Source: Beroe forskalii | Taxonomy: Eukaryota > Ctenophora > Nuda > Beroida > Beroidae | Reading direction: 5' to 3' | DNA: 64,000 nt | Assembly: GCA_011033025.1 (NCBI GenBank) | Contig: WFMF01000143.1 | Span: 248,001 to 312,000, forward strand | Shown: piece after piece, positions 11,716 through 24,407 of the stretch | How positions within the stretch are numbered: position 1 is the first letter of the stretch | Layout of the letters: the number at the start of each line of letters is the position of its first letter | The notes under the pieces: model-generated | Database searches by the model: none | Seen by the model: only the letters and a program-made list of their open reading frames with translations | What the model was told of the DNA's origin: nothing | Translations under genes and position numbers: made by a program

Positions 11716-13230
11716 AAGCTATGGTCCTGATCAGTCCCTGTCACATGAGATACGTAAGTGACCGATGTTACTATTCTGTTGGAGGTATTTTCACCCTGCA
11801 ATCAGTCATATTCACGCAACACACGTAAGTGAATGCGATCCCAAGTAGGAGAGCGATGTTCTTATCTTGATAAGGCATTACATGACGCGAGGTACGTAGG
11901 TATACCGCGAGAATCTGAATACGTTAACCCACTAATGTACCGATTGAGAGGCAGTCCTGAAAATTTGGATACGCTGATTTCAAATATTTTGCTCTTAATA
12001 CTGTCAGATGCCCGAGAAGGAAGGCAAACGAAGCTTTGGAGAAGGAAGGCAAAGGGGTGTTGGAGTAGGGGTTAGCCGGCCGGCCGGTGAGCCAACCGGC
12101 TAGCCGGCCGGCTGGTCAATCAGCCGGTCGGCTAGCCGCCCGGCTTGCCAGTTAGCCGGTCGGCTAGCCGGCCGGCCAGCCGGTCGTGTCGGAATAGTTC
12201 AAGACTGTCGGAATAGTTCAAGGCAGTCTTGAACTATCGAACTGTTCCGGTTGCCGGCTCCTTCAACCAACCAACTAGTCAACCGGTCGGCTAGCCGCCC
12301 GGCTTGCCAGTTAGCCGCCCGGCTAGCCAGTCGGCTAGCCGGTGAGCAAACTCAGCCGACCGGCCAGCCGGTTAGCCGGTTAGCCGGTTACTCCAACATC
12401 CCTTTGCCTTCCTTCTCCAAAGCTTTTTCTCGGGCGAAATATCCGAAATCAGCGTATCCAAATTTTCAGGACTGCCTCTCAATCGGTGCATTAGTGGGTT
12501 AACGTATTCTCGCGGTATACCACGTATCTCGCGTCATGTAATGCCTTATCAAGACAAGAACATCGCTCAAGAAAGTCCTATATTTAAGGGTACAAATATC
12601 CTATTCGTCTTGAAGCGACGTGACCATACAATAACAGGGTAGGAGACGATCTATGAAGCTTTGCATTGAATGTAGTCCTGATCAGTCCGTGTCACATGAG
12701 ATACGTAAGTGACCGATGTTACTATTCTGTTGGAGGTATTTTTACCCTGCAATCAGTCATATTCACGTAACACACGTAAGTAAATGCGATCCCAAGTAGG
12801 AGAGCGATGTTCTCATCTTGATAAGGCATTACATGACGCGAGATACGTAGGTATACCGCGAGAATCTGAATACGTTAACCCACTAATATACCGATTGAGA
12901 GGCAGTCCTGAAAATTTGGATACGCTGATTTCGGATATTTCGCCCGAGAAGGAAGGCAAACGAAGCTTTGGAGAAGGAAGGCAAAGGGATGTTGGAGTAG
13001 GGGTTAGCCGGCCGGCTAACCGGCTGGCCGGTAGCCGGTTTTGCTCACCGGCTAGCCGACCAGCTAACCGGCCGGCTAACTAGCAAGCGGGCGGCTAGCC
13101 GACCGGCTGATTGACTAGCCGGCCGGCGGCAGCCGGTTGGCTCACCGGCTGGCCGGCCGGCTAGCCGACCAGCCAGCCGGCCGGCTAACCGGCTTCAAGC
13201 CGGTCGGCTAGCCGGCCGGCCAGCCTGGAC
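11716..13230. repeat. Compound repeat: two direct copies, one inverted copy and CCGGCTAG-type arrays
   Basis: A ~350-bp block (GTCCTGATCAGTC...GAGAAGGAAGGCAAAC) occurs at 11716-12070 and again at 12670-13010 in the same orientation; part of it occurs inverted at about 12395-12570. Between and after these lie GC-rich arrays of AGCCGGCCGGCTAGCC variants (about 12072-12185, 12290-12385 and 13005-13226), unlike the AT-rich surroundings. A short inverted motif GGAATAGTTCAAGACTG sits at 12190-12250. No believable protein. Confidence 0.8.
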
Positions 13231-15000
13231 TTGGAGTTATACTTCCTAATTTTGGAATCTGCGGGAACAAAATTCCTGTATACTTCCATAACTCATGATT
13301 AAAAAAGTACAAAACAATAAAACGGATTTTTTGTGTTTCACATTTCACAGATCTCGGGATCGGAATAAGCTTCAAGACTGCCGAACGATGAAATAGAATT
13401 AGCAAGAGTGCCAACTCGTTAAATTATAACATTAACAAACTAGGTCACTGTTAACTGGATTTCTTCATGGTCGAAGAGATACTGCTTGCTTCCTACTCTA
13501 TCAGTCACGTGAACCTTGTTCTGCTCTATCAATGGTTGAGGGAGTGTCCTCTGCTTTGTCATGTGATCTGACTGGGGACACTCCTGATTGGGATGTACAA
13601 TTTTAACCCTGTATAGTACTAATGTACTTCTCAGCTCTCAATGTATAAACTTGAGCTTCCATCTTCAAAGTTATCGCAATTATCAGCCCTGAAAATGTCA
13701 TTGGCAAGATAAGCTGATCCTTAAATTATTTGCTATCTGCGTCTATCATAGATTGGTAACAGAAAATTCTATTATTCAATAAAGATAAGTCTTACCAATG
13801 CCATAGATAGCACAGAATTGACACAGACAACTCAGATCCGCGAACGCGCATAGAATTGCAATTGCGCGCGCGGAATCAGAGCGCGCACAAAGTACTAGCA
13901 GGCGGATCACGTGACAGGTCACGTGATGTGACGTCACGAAACAGAAAAACGCCCAGAGGCAAAGGAAGACATTGTCCAATTTCAAAAAACTTGATATCCT
14001 CGTGATCAGCTCACTGAGATCTACAATCGAGTCAAAGAGCCTAAAAAACTTTGAAAAAAGGGCGCACCCTACGCTTAATTATTAAGTTTATAACATGCAC
14101 AATGACATGGAGATAATCACGAATCGAGTGAAGTCACTTTTTTGGCCGAATAGTAGCAATTTCAATATGGCCGAAGCAGGAAGTCGAAGTTAATGGATTT
14201 GGAAAAATCATATGATATCAGCTAAAGTAAAAAAATGATTTGCCAGACGTTTCCTGCCCCATATTTTTTCAAAATAAGGCTCTGCGAGTGAGCGAGTCGG
14301 GGCGCAGGGGGGCAAGCTACATCCCGACTCTGCGAGTCGGGGCGCGCGCGTGCAGGGGGGCCCGGGCAGGCAACGTCTGACAAACCTTTTTTTAAACTTT
14401 TTTTCGTAGGATGTTACCCTACACTCGCGCGCGCGGCGCAACGTTCCACATTTGGACGTCACTTTGCGCCTTCGGCAGAGGAAATAGACGGCCAATGTCC
14501 GTCTATTTTTTTAGTACTTTTTAAAGCCATAACGCGAACGCCTGCATAGTGCATAAGCGCGCGCCGCAACGCCAAAAGGGATATATAACGTGGTTATCAT
14601 TGCCACATGCTGTGTGTCCCTGTTTGTTCGTGCGCGCGCTTTTTCTTCGAAAACACGCGCGCTTGCGCGCGCAAAATAGGTCCTACAACGTAGCGGACAA
14701 GTTTATCAACGATAGGTCGATCGAAAAGAATTAATTCATTTTGACTATTTTCTGTTGCAATCGTGTTGCTGCATCAACGCTTCTTAAGCTCAGTGCATAC
14801 GTAAAGTTGTAAAATTTCCGAACTTAACTTATGCAGTCGAGTTTTTCGCAACACGAACATAGCTATAGCTAGGTTGTTTTTAATAGTAACTGAGTTTTAT
14901 AATTTGGTCATAAACATGCCCATTGTCGATGACAAATGCCAACATTTGTACTGAATTTGAGACTTTCCTTCTCAATCTTAATTTCTATTTCTATATTAAT
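13231..15000. other. Non-coding intergenic stretch with a CG-rich dispersed repeat
   Basis: No convincing exon. 14290-14680 is rich in GCGCGC. The part at about 14405-14515 (GTAGGATGTTACCCTAC, then a GCGCAACGTTCCACATTTGG block, then AAATAGACGG) matches 45384-45500, so this is a dispersed repeat family. A palindromic CACGTGACAGGTCACGTG lies near 13909. Confidence 0.45.
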
Positions 15001-15011
15001 AAAGTTTTCCA

Positions 15012-15108
15012 AATAACTGATTGAAAGAGGATATAGCAACTCCAATCTTGAAGACAAATGTCTTCAAGATTGGAGTTGCTATATCCTATTTTAATCAGTT
15101 ATTAAACG
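15012..15108. repeat. Foldback hairpin of about 97 bp
   Basis: AGGATATAGCAACTCCAATC followed by TTGAAGACA is mirrored immediately after a 4-base loop (AATG, near 15057). The stem extends outward through AATAACTGATT with a few mismatches. It is another compact palindrome with no coding content. Confidence 0.75.
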
Positions 15109-15693
15109 TTGCCTTAATAAGAATAGCTTAGTTTTTCACAAATATTACATTTCAGATCATAGTATAATTTTAGATCATTTGGTAATGGTCCACGAGGTTC
15201 TTCTCATTCTGTACTGGGTTGTTGTGCAGCTTGTTGCCGACCTCGAGCAACTTGTGTATGATTAGCCATGTACTGAATGTGGGGCTGGACAGGCATTACC
15301 ACATGTTACATGTCCCTGTTTGTTCGCGCTTACGTGCGCTTTTCGTAGAATAAGGCTCTGTAACATGGAGTAAGACAGGCAGATGCCTGCAACCTCCTCT
15401 TCATTTTAACATTCACTTTCAGGTTTTAAAACTTAATATTTAGATATTTCACACGATTTTGGCACTCATTGATCTTATACCTCTACTGAACTATTTTCCT
15501 TTCCTCTCCCTTCCCTCTGAACTGTGTTGCTCAGAAGGCATATATGGAACAAGTGCTGTTGCAATCAGAAAATCAAAGGGCCAATGCCAGGAAATGAAAA
15601 GTAATATGTACTCAACTCCCACCCAAATCACTGCAGTATTTCTTGCAGTATGAAATCGTCTTGAAAATCCTCCCTTCATTGATCCCTTAGTTA

Positions 15694-16320
15694 TTGCAGG
15701 GGATGGAATTTAGATATGTAAACAATGCCACTGAAGAACTCGTCAAGTTGAGAATATTTAATATTGTTTCTGGTGTAAGAGAATTCAATAGTAATGCAGA
15801 TAACCACAACAAGATAGTTTTTGATGTTACTGAACAACAAGCCCATGACTGGGCAGGCATTATGAAAGAGACTCTGCTCAGTTTCCATTATAAATTAGTT
15901 TCATCACCAAAAACACCATATGGGACTTACAGATGGAAAAATGTGTATCATCCATACCAGAGAATTGAAGTACATCTCTTAACAACATCAGTTACTTTCA
16001 GATTTAGGTAATAGAATTATTGAGGGCTTATCCTATAATGAAAAAGACCAACTAACCTTCTTAATCTAAAATCTTCATATGCTTCTTTCAGGGGGATGAT
16101 GATTATGTTGAATTTCAATGATGGCATGATTAGCCCTGGATTTTAACCTAAAATATTTTCAATGCAATGAACTAGTCATGAAACCAACTTTCAGATTAAA
16201 AGATTCTGTGTTTTCATTTTTCAACTGGATTGATGACATTTGCCTTAATGCAACTAAAGTGAGAGGAGAACCTGAAGAAAAATTCAAGCAATTGATTGAC
16301 ATCCATCAACTTTTACAGGG
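15694..16320 (+). CDS. Unrecognised coding fragment(s), possibly two exons of a decayed gene
   Basis: An open frame at 15694-16011 (105 codons; includes EFRYVNNATEELVKLRIFN and PYGTYRWKNVYHPYQ) and a second at 16171-16320 (FRLKDSVFSFFNWIDDICLN, then EEKFKQLIDIHQLLQG, then a GTATGT donor) look like protein by their composition: balanced amino acids, an amphipathic pattern and CpG-poor AT-rich codons. I recognise no family. The pieces are in an isolated position among repeats, with no partner exons that I can place. It could be a fragment of a transposon or viral gene or an old pseudogene. The coding status is uncertain. Confidence 0.3.
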
Positions 16321-16889
16321 GGTATGTTTAGCTAATACTTCACACCAAAATTAACTGTTGTAAAATGAAATCCACACACTGATAAACTTAATGAAATTAC
16401 TAGCAATGACCTGTAAAAATGGGAATGCATTTTCACACCTCCAAAATTCCTTTCAGAAGGCCTATGAATTGTATCATGGAGTGTCCCTGATTAATACTGA
16501 ATATTACTGATCTTGGTTGGGATAATCAATGTATCAAATACAACAAGAAATGGCTATAATCATATGTCCAAACATTGTTGCAAGTAGTACCATGGCAGTG
16601 AGAGCAATGATTTCAACTTTTATATAGAGACTGAAAATAACCAAGTATGCAGTCAAACATAAAACTTCACCTTATGATTATGATTGAAACCAAAGTATTT
16701 ATTTGTTAATTCTAATATTTGGCATAGGCCAGAGGGCCCAATATATGTGATCCCTAATCAGAGACTTTTCAGGAAGAGGAAGAGGAAGAGGAAGAGGAAG
16801 AAAAGTTCTTTCAAGGTACATGGATACATATCTAAACTCTGTGTATTGGAAATTGGTGCATTGTTTGTTCACATCAAACTGCCTCACAC

Positions 16890-17412
16890 CGGGGACTAAG
16901 TGCAAGACACGAGGCCGGGGTGGGTGGTGTTTGGCCCTTGGCGAAATCACTTAGTCCAGTGTACTAACTGAGGTGGTCACCTTATGGGAAAATCAAAATC
17001 ACTTCGTCCAAATGGCATATTTTTCCATATTTGGGCATTTTTTGCCAGATGACGTCATAATTTTGGGGTGGGTCCCCACAAATTGTATTAAATTTCAGTT
17101 AGTACACGGGACAAATTGCTCATCTTGGGGTGGGTCCCTACAAAACATGACAAATTTCAGTTAGTACATGGGACAATCTACAGCGTTTATGCTCATTTAG
17201 GGGTGGGTACCTTCAAATAGTGACAAATATCAGTTAATACAGGGGACAATTGCCGCTTGGATAGGTTTTTGCTAATTTTGAATTTGAAATGGTGCCAAAT
17301 ATCACTTAGTTCATGGGATTATCTGAAGGGGTGGTGGGTGGTATTTCAAAATTGGGCAAAAAATCACTTAGTACCCCTCGTGTCTTGCACTTAATCCATG
17401 ATCCCCCCCCCG
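16890..17412. mobile_element. 523-bp non-autonomous element with G/C-tract ends, copy 1
   Basis: The ends are inverted: GGACTAAGTGCAAGACACGAG on the left and CTCGTGTCTTGCACTTA...ATCCCCCCCCC on the right. A 7-bp repeat CTCACAC flanks it (16883-16889, 17413-17419). The inside is built of ~60-bp tandem units (GTACTAACTGAAATTTGTCA next to ACCCACCCC, read on the other strand). A closely similar copy lies inverted at 27505-28049. There is no ORF. Confidence 0.8.
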
Positions 17413-18388
17413 CTCACACATGAACTATGTTTGATACCAAAGGGACAGTGGTAGCAGACATTGCAATGTAACAATTTCCTGGATTATGCTGAGTTTAATC
17501 CCTTTAATATGTAAAATGTGTAAGCCCCAATAATATAAATCCCATGTATGGCAAGGAAAATTACAATCTATTGGCCAGATGAATGTGTTTTTAATCTTTA
17601 TTCAAATTTGAATTTGAATATTTAAGTTTTACTATCTAAACTATGCATCATATCCACAGGTCCTGCTACTTCACAAGTGAAATCTGGTCCAGTACGCTTT
17701 AAGTTAGTTTACAATGATGAAAGAAACTTGAATTCTAATAAAAATGGCACTTTGGTGGACTTTAAATGAAACTAACTGCACCTGTTTAATGTATCGTTGA
17801 GAGCAGTGACAAGAAGGAACCTTGAATTGATAGGACTATTTGACCCTGCAAGATTTTGTCAAAAAAATTTCATATGCAAATTATCATAAAGAATCTTTCT
17901 TCAAGACCCCAATCTGCAATGTGATAAACACTAGAATTATGGGTTAAATAATTTTGCTGAGGGTTCTTTATTTTGCCATATTAGTCGAAAATCATACAGA
18001 CTTGAAATTCCTTTCAATATTGAATTAATTTCTTAATAATTTCAATGACTAGTAACTCCCACAAAATAGTGGTGTAATTTATATATGCAATTATGATTAA
18101 TTTAAATCAGTTTTAATGTTTTTATTATAATCATATTTCTATATTTCATTGTATTTGTAAATGTCAGTTCAATCTTTTAAAGTTATACTGTTGAGTTACC
18201 TTTGGTGTTTCAGTGTTGTGTTTCATTGTTGAAATGTAAACTTAAAAGCACTCATCATGCAAATTTATATGTTACCTGTGATGATATGATGATAAAACAC
18301 GGGGCACAGGCGATATATAACGTTTCTAAAATCATATCGTAATCCTTGTCTTACTACAATCAAATTTGAGAGTTGAGTCTAAGGGAAA
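17413..18388. other. AT-rich intergenic stretch upstream of PIERCE1
   Basis: No exon or obvious repeat. The PIERCE1 promoter must lie at its right end; I see no clear TATA box there. Confidence 0.4.
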
Positions 18389-20252
18389 ATGGCTGATGCA
18401 CAGGATACAGCTGCAACAAATGTTAGTTGATATTGTGTGAGAACTTGAAAAAAATTTACTTAGTGATTTAATTTAAATAATGTTCTATTTGATCCTCTTT
18501 ATTTGACAAGAATTTCAGCCGGTCTACAGCAATATCTGAATTAGACATCAAAATTGCTATCACTTATATTGAAATTAATCGTTTCCACCTCAGGTCACAA
18601 AGACCTCTGATGTGTACAGAACTCTCACATCTCTTCCTGAGAGGTTATTTACAATCAAATTATAGATATGCTTTTTGGTATATTTCACATCAAAATAAGT
18701 ATGATTTAATAGTTGCTAACAGTTTATTATTCTGCCCTACTGTCCCACTGGCATATAAAAAAGCATTGCATTAATTAAGCAGTAAATTTACATAATTTGT
18801 ATTTCTGTATTAGGAAGTTCACATTTTCAATCAAACTCATTGATTTTCCCAGGTTCAACGACCCTACTGTTTTGAAAGGCTACCAGGAAAAAGCTCCTCA
18901 TCCCATTTACCAGACATCAAGCAGGTTTATGTTCTTCTCATTTTATTCCCTGACAGTTGAAACTTTTGACTGCTTTTTTTGCACAATCACCTCCCTATGA
19001 AACGAATCTACCCCATTATTCACTAACAACAGAACCTATTGAGTATAGATGACACTGAATTACCAGTATCGATAACTGTCGTTCCTTCCGAATGCAGTAC
19101 TTCTGTATGGCTTAAGGGGGGGGGAAAAACAAAACACGTTTCTGAGATAATGGTTGGCCCAAAAGGTACACCACGTGGGCCAACTTTTGGTTGGTTTGGT
19201 ACCCCAGCCTAATGACGCCATGCCCAAGTGACCATTTTTTTCAAAAAGCGACTTGGACGAGATCTGAGGTGTGCACGATATTTGGTCCCCCTGAGGTTAC
19301 CATAAAAAATTTGAAGTCGACATCTCAAAAATGGCCGAGGGCCGAATTTTGTTATTTTGGCCCTTAACCCAAATTCAACCTATTTTAAGGAATGAAACCT
19401 TTATTCGATAAGATAGCATTTTATTGCAAATGGGGTTGATTAATGACATCACAATGACCATTTGAGGTTACCTCTAAAAAACCACAAAATCGCCATTTTC
19501 TCGGTTTTGCAGGTTCGAAAAATTTACTTTTCAGGCCCCTCCGCCATTTTTTTAATATTTTTTGCAAAAATTTTCAAAACTTGAAAATTAATTTCGCATT
19601 TTTTGAGTTTCAAAACTTGAAAATTTCCCCAAAATGCATTAAATTCATTTTCGCAAACCTAAACCTAGAAATGGCGATTTTGTGGTTTTTAGAGGTTTTT
19701 TGGACCTCAAATGGCTATTTTAGTAAATCAACTTATACTTGGTAGAGAATACATAAACCAATGCTATCTATCGAATAAAGTTGGTTTCATTCAAAAATAT
19801 TGATATTTGGATGGGCAAAATAACGCGCGTATGCCCATATGGGCATACGTTTTTCCATAACTCGGCCATTTTTTGGATATCGTAAATTTTTTATGGTAAC
19901 TCAGGGGACCGATATCTATTTTGCACACCTATATCTCGCCAATGCTTTTGAAAAATATGCCCATTTTAGGCCTGAGCATGGTTACGGCGGCGCCAGTAGG
20001 TCTGGGGGTACCAAACCCACTGCCTTTGGGTCAACCATTATCTCAGAAACGTTTTTCCAAAATTTGGGTTGAACCCCCCCCTTAACATAACCCTCGTTCC
20101 TCTGCAGTGTGTACGGTGGTACGGCCCCCTGTGTCCACACCATGCCCAACCAGTACCACGGCAGAGTGAACAAGTTCACCGCCCAGCTGGCAGCAGCAGG
20201 CAACTACACCTACAGCGGTCTCAACACCGAGATGGACAAGAATGTGGTTTAG
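18389..20252 (+). CDS. PIERCE1: PIERCE1/2-type microtubule inner protein of motile cilia
   Basis: Four exons, 18389-18421, 18594-18643, 18853-18924 and 20108-20252 (TAG), join in phase by GT-AG introns to a 99-residue protein. Marks of the family (piercer of microtubule wall; C9orf116 and C15orf65 in people) are TSDVYR near residue 14, ERFNDPTVLKGYQ, HPIYQTSS, then YGGTAPCVHTMPNQYHG and NKFTAQLAAAGNYT, ending with a short Leu-Asn-Thr/Lys motif as in the vertebrate proteins. The family binds inside the A-tubule of ciliary doublets and helps anchor outer dynein docking complexes. The length is close to the family's core. The start is the only ATG in the first exon. The third intron carries a ~970-bp TTAA-flanked element. 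The choice between PIERCE1 and PIERCE2 is not certain, because early animals may have one ancestral gene. Confidence 0.85.
19116..20081. mobile_element. TTAA-flanked (piggyBac-type) non-autonomous element in a PIERCE1 intron
   Basis: TTAA lies at both borders (19112-19115 and 20082-20085), followed inward by a G run and the inverted repeat ACGTTTCTGAGATAATGGTT. The arms, about 19116-19350 and 19850-20081, pair with moderate divergence; the interior holds shorter inverted pieces (AAAATCGCCATTTTC versus its complement). TTAA target use is typical of piggyBac. No transposase is present. Pieces related to the arms (AGATCTCGCCCAAGT, GGGTCAACCGTTA) recur at 45218-45360. Confidence 0.75.
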
Positions 20253-21256
20253 AAGAAGTGGTACTCGCATCGGTGGCGTATATGTTAGCTAACCCACAGG
20301 TCTATTCGACATCATCCAATCAGTGTACGAGCTGTAAACTCGCAAACTAATTGGTCAATTCCGGGTTAGCTAATTGTATATGCCCCCGATACTACGACTA
20401 ACAACAAGAATCAGGTCGCATTCAATCGTAGGTGGCTGTGAAGTTCTTCATAATCACGCCAATATTTGATACTTTCCATTGGATTGGTCACAAAGAACCC
20501 GCTAATTTTCGTTTGCGACCTAGTTTTCTCGTGCTTTCGTGAACTTAAAATCTTTAAATTTTAGTTTAGAAATTTAATTATATACCGTTTATATTCTTAT
20601 TCACCGAATTACTCGATTTTGTATACCTATCACAGATACATGAAATGTTTGATTTACCTTTACCTTTCTCTTTTCACTTTATCATATTGTTATCAGTAAG
20701 TATTACATGTAGCAGACTCCAGAAATAATTTCATATATTTGTATCAATGTAAATTGTGCCATAGTTGTAAATATATAATTTATTGTACGAAGATTTGTAT
20801 TGTACATGCTTAATGCTTATTGTGTGCTTCTTTAATCATTTAGAAAGTATCTCAAGTGCTTGTAGGTAAACAAAAGTGGGAGCTTTGGAGTAAAATATTA
20901 AATTGAATGTGACCCTTATTAAATTGCTGGTTGGAAAAATTCGCCCCACAAAAATTTTGATGATTATAGAAAAGTTCTTCATGGTAGCCTCCTTAATTTA
21001 TTCAAAGAACACTTTCCTGTATTTAGATACGAATTTACCCGCTCATATCACAGATAATATCTAACCTTCTCGCTGAGGCAGACTAGACTATGATATTACC
21101 ATGACTCCTAATGGATGAAGCAGTACGTGTGTTGTAATTGTGAAAAAGGATATCAAGAATTCTATTAAATCCTGTTTCATAATAACATGAGCTGTTGGAA
21201 AATGTTATGGAGAATGGTAATATTTTAAATGATCTTCAGAGGTTCATTTACAGATA
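20253..21256. other. Intergenic and probable 5' non-coding part of the BICRA-like gene
   Basis: AT-rich with no coding exon seen. TTCATTTACAG at 21243-21253 just before the first ATG looks like a 3' splice site, so a 5' non-coding exon may lie upstream. Confidence 0.35.
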
Positions 21257-23547
21257 ATGGTTGACTTGCAAATTCAGCAAGACCCTAAGACAGGGAATAT
21301 CATGATGATGAACAACAATACCATAAGGGCCCAGTCTGTCATTGATATCAACAATCAAGGAGAGCAACCAGGACAGATATCTGATCAAATGACAGGAAGT
21401 GTTGGGCCTGGGAACATTGGTAACCATGGTTACCACCCTGGCAGACACCTGCACCACCAGCTGCAGCTGAAGCATTTCCCTCAGACTTCCACAGCTCAGC
21501 TCTCCCACAGCCCTGGTGGTCACCATTTGCAGCAGCCTCAGTTGCAGCACGTCCACCAATCTATGTCATCACAACAACCACAGGCACACTCTCTTCAACA
21601 ACTGCCTCTTTCCCTTCAACAGATGCCTCATTCCCTCCACCAACCGTCCCAATTACTTCACCAACCTCTCAATCTCTCCAGCAAGGGCCGCAATCCATGG
21701 GACAACCAACACAGCAAGTTCTGCAAATCTGTCAGCCGAACTCTTATGAGGTGGCAGTGGTCAGTAGGCCCTATGAAAACATGACATATACCCGAACTTA
21801 TCCCCAAGTAAGCCAACAGAACTGCCAGTACAATTCGTTCCCCAACAACAACTCTCCGAATACCCACCAAGCTAGGTTTCAATCGCAGACATTTCCTCAG
21901 ATGATGGTGCACTCTCCCCAACAGCAGCAGTCTGCTAATGTTTTGAAACCACCCCTCCAATCCTCGAATGTGCTTACATCACCCCAGCAGAATGCAATGA
22001 CGTCACAGCCAGTGTGTAACATGACGTCACTGTACCAGCACTGTGCTAGTACCACGGAGCAGAGACTCTCCCACTTTGACTATGGAGAACACGATGACCC
22101 CGCTCCCATTCAGACATTTGCGAGGAACACGATGCATCAGAGTGGAGGGGAGGGTCATGGGAAGGCTCGTGTGCCAACGTGCAGTCAAGCATACAATGTC
22201 GGTCAGGGCCAGTCCCGATCATCCGGGACTGTCATGAGTCAGATGCGACCCCAGTCAGTAAGACTGTCTTCAGGGGGATTGAGACATGTGTCAGTCTCTC
22301 CTGCAGGACCGAGACATGTTGTAGCCTCTCCGGGAGGACTAAGACAGGTAGCAGTCTCTCCGGGGGGATTGAGACCAGCAGCTGGGTGTCAGACTGTTGG
22401 AGGATTAAGGCAGCCCTTGCACGGGCAGGGGAGACCTGAAGCATCAGGGATGCCACAAGCACTTTCCATGAACAGACCCCCTAACGTAGTGGCATCCCCT
22501 GCTGCCTCCCTCCCTTCCTCCCAACTCCGACCTGTAATACTGACTGCTCAGCAGGCGGGCCAGGCAGGACATCCCTTACAGAGCACCCCTGTAGTGGTGC
22601 AGATCAACGGAGGGAAGAGCATCAGGGGATCCATTGTGTCTGTCAGCCCGCAGCAGATGGTCCGGTCTCTCCCCACCACTTCGCAAAACAACCCTACGCA
22701 TGTTTATTTCACTGTTCCTCAAGGAAACGGAGCTGCAAAGTTTGTCAGGACTCCCAATGGCCATCTTAGGCCTGTCAATGGGGTGGCTCTGCAGAACTCG
22801 CTCTCTCAATCTAAGATGTACACAGTTCGTTACGTTATGCCTAAGGCAGAGGAAGGTCAGAAAAAGCCGCCCCAGTATGCAGTTTACTCTCCTCTTCAAA
22901 CATCCTCCAACATGAACGTTAAGGTTGTATCGTCCCCTAAGCAGGACAAGATAACTATCTCAAAGAACAGCAGACCCTCGACTCCTGAATCTAATAAGAA
23001 ACCTAAACTCGCCCCCTCGAAAACAGATCAGCAACCTGCCAAAGTCCCTAAGATAGAAACTAAACCAGTCCCCACATTACAGGCCTCGCAACATAACGAA
23101 CTCCTTACCAGAGTGAACAAGTCCCTGGAAGGTGACCGTGAGGCTGTCCTGAAGCCAGACTCTAACACACCATTTGAGTCCTTCCCTGATACCTTCCGTA
23201 AACTCATGAAGTACCACATCTTCTATGAGCCAGATACCAAAGAGAGCGTTCTCAAAAGAGCTGATAAACTTCACGAGGAAATATCACAGAAGCTCCTCAA
23301 TAGAAAAGAAGACCTGTTCAACAAATACTTCCACCGATTTCTTGACGATTCTACGAGGGAAATCCCTCGGTTTACTGAGCAGTGTGATATGGTGACCCTC
23401 TTGCAACAACAAGTTGTTGACGAGAAAGAGGGGGTGCAGAAAGCAAAGGAGGCACTCGCTCGGGCTAAGAAAGAGGCAGAAAAACACGATGACGATTCTG
23501 ACTCTCCGGACAACGGATCGCCCAACACGGAAGATTCCATGGACTGA
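21257..23547 (+). CDS. BICRA: BICRA/BICRAL-like (GLTSCR1 domain) subunit of ncBAF, with an apparent 1-nt frameshift
   Basis: An N-terminal frame from 21257 (MVDLQIQQDPKTGN..., then Gln/His-rich to about 21690) and a second frame open to the TGA at 23547 make one protein only if one base is missing or skipped around 21650-21700; no GT-AG intron that I tested repairs it. The second frame is rich in Gln, Ser and Pro, then at about 23170-23440 has PFESFPDTFRKLMKYHIFYE, KLLNRKEDLFNKYFHRFLDD and a following helix. These match the GLTSCR1 conserved region of BICRA and BICRAL (PF-SF-DA--RLLPYHV, LLKRTQAMLNKYR-LL-ES). That domain assembles the non-canonical BAF chromatin remodeller with BRD9. The C-terminus is a charged helix and acidic tail. 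It is much shorter than vertebrate BICRA, and 5' exons may be missing. The domain assignment is good; full gene structure is uncertain. Confidence 0.7.
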
Positions 23548-24407
23548 ATTACCACTCCGGATTAAGTAACGCTGTTAAACAGCATTTTTATTATACCGAA
23601 TTACCGACATCAGCCAGCACAAGTTTTCAGTGGAGCTTGAGATGCTTTGATGTCATACCCTCAAGTGGACGATTTTACTGGGAAACCTATATATATTGTG
23701 ATATATCATTTCACTTTTCGGGATACGAACTTTTGTCAATTTATTGAGAAAAAAAGACTTTCCGAATTCTTTTCGTATTCAATCGATTGATCACAAAAAT
23801 TCTTGTGGCAGTTTCTTTTTTTGAGAGGAAAATGAGTTAAAAACAGACTTTCATGCTGCCATAGATTTTAAGTAGAAGTTACCTTGACATTGAAATGGTT
23901 TGCAATATTATTAATAGTGAAGGTGATACTGGAATATATAATGTAATTACTCTACGCCATTCAGCTTAATAATTGCTAATTACTAATAATTTTTTTAAAT
24001 GTTCTACTGTATTCGAGATTATTCTACAATTGTATGTGATACAATGACCATTAACCAATTTAATCAAAAGCATTGTCCATTTCTCAGAATATGAAGTGCT
24101 TAAATCATTACGATATTAATCTCACATTTCCTTATCTTTGAGCAAGATAAGAATTGATAGATATGAGAATTCAGAAATTCGATCAGTCGTTTAATTTTGC
24201 TATGTATTTGGTGATCTGTGCAAAATCGACCATTTTCATTTCTTAATCTTATTCACATATTGGGTGTTTTCACAGATGAATTAAATTGAGTCAGTTTTGA
24301 AAACGTGTGTGCTTAGGATATTATTGAAAAGATCTTTTAGCCCCACCATAAAAATATAACCGTTTATAACTACTGAAATAGGGTTACGTGTCTTACTGAA
24401 TCACGCC
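23548..24407. other. Intergenic stretch between the BICRA-like and reductase genes
   Basis: AT-rich; it holds the 3' UTR of the upstream gene and the promoter of the next. No gene, repeat or strong regulatory motif was seen. Confidence 0.4.

Noticed and set aside
12251..12502. Ser/Ala/Arg-rich open frame
   Set aside because: It is encoded by the CCGGCTAG array and is not credible as a protein.
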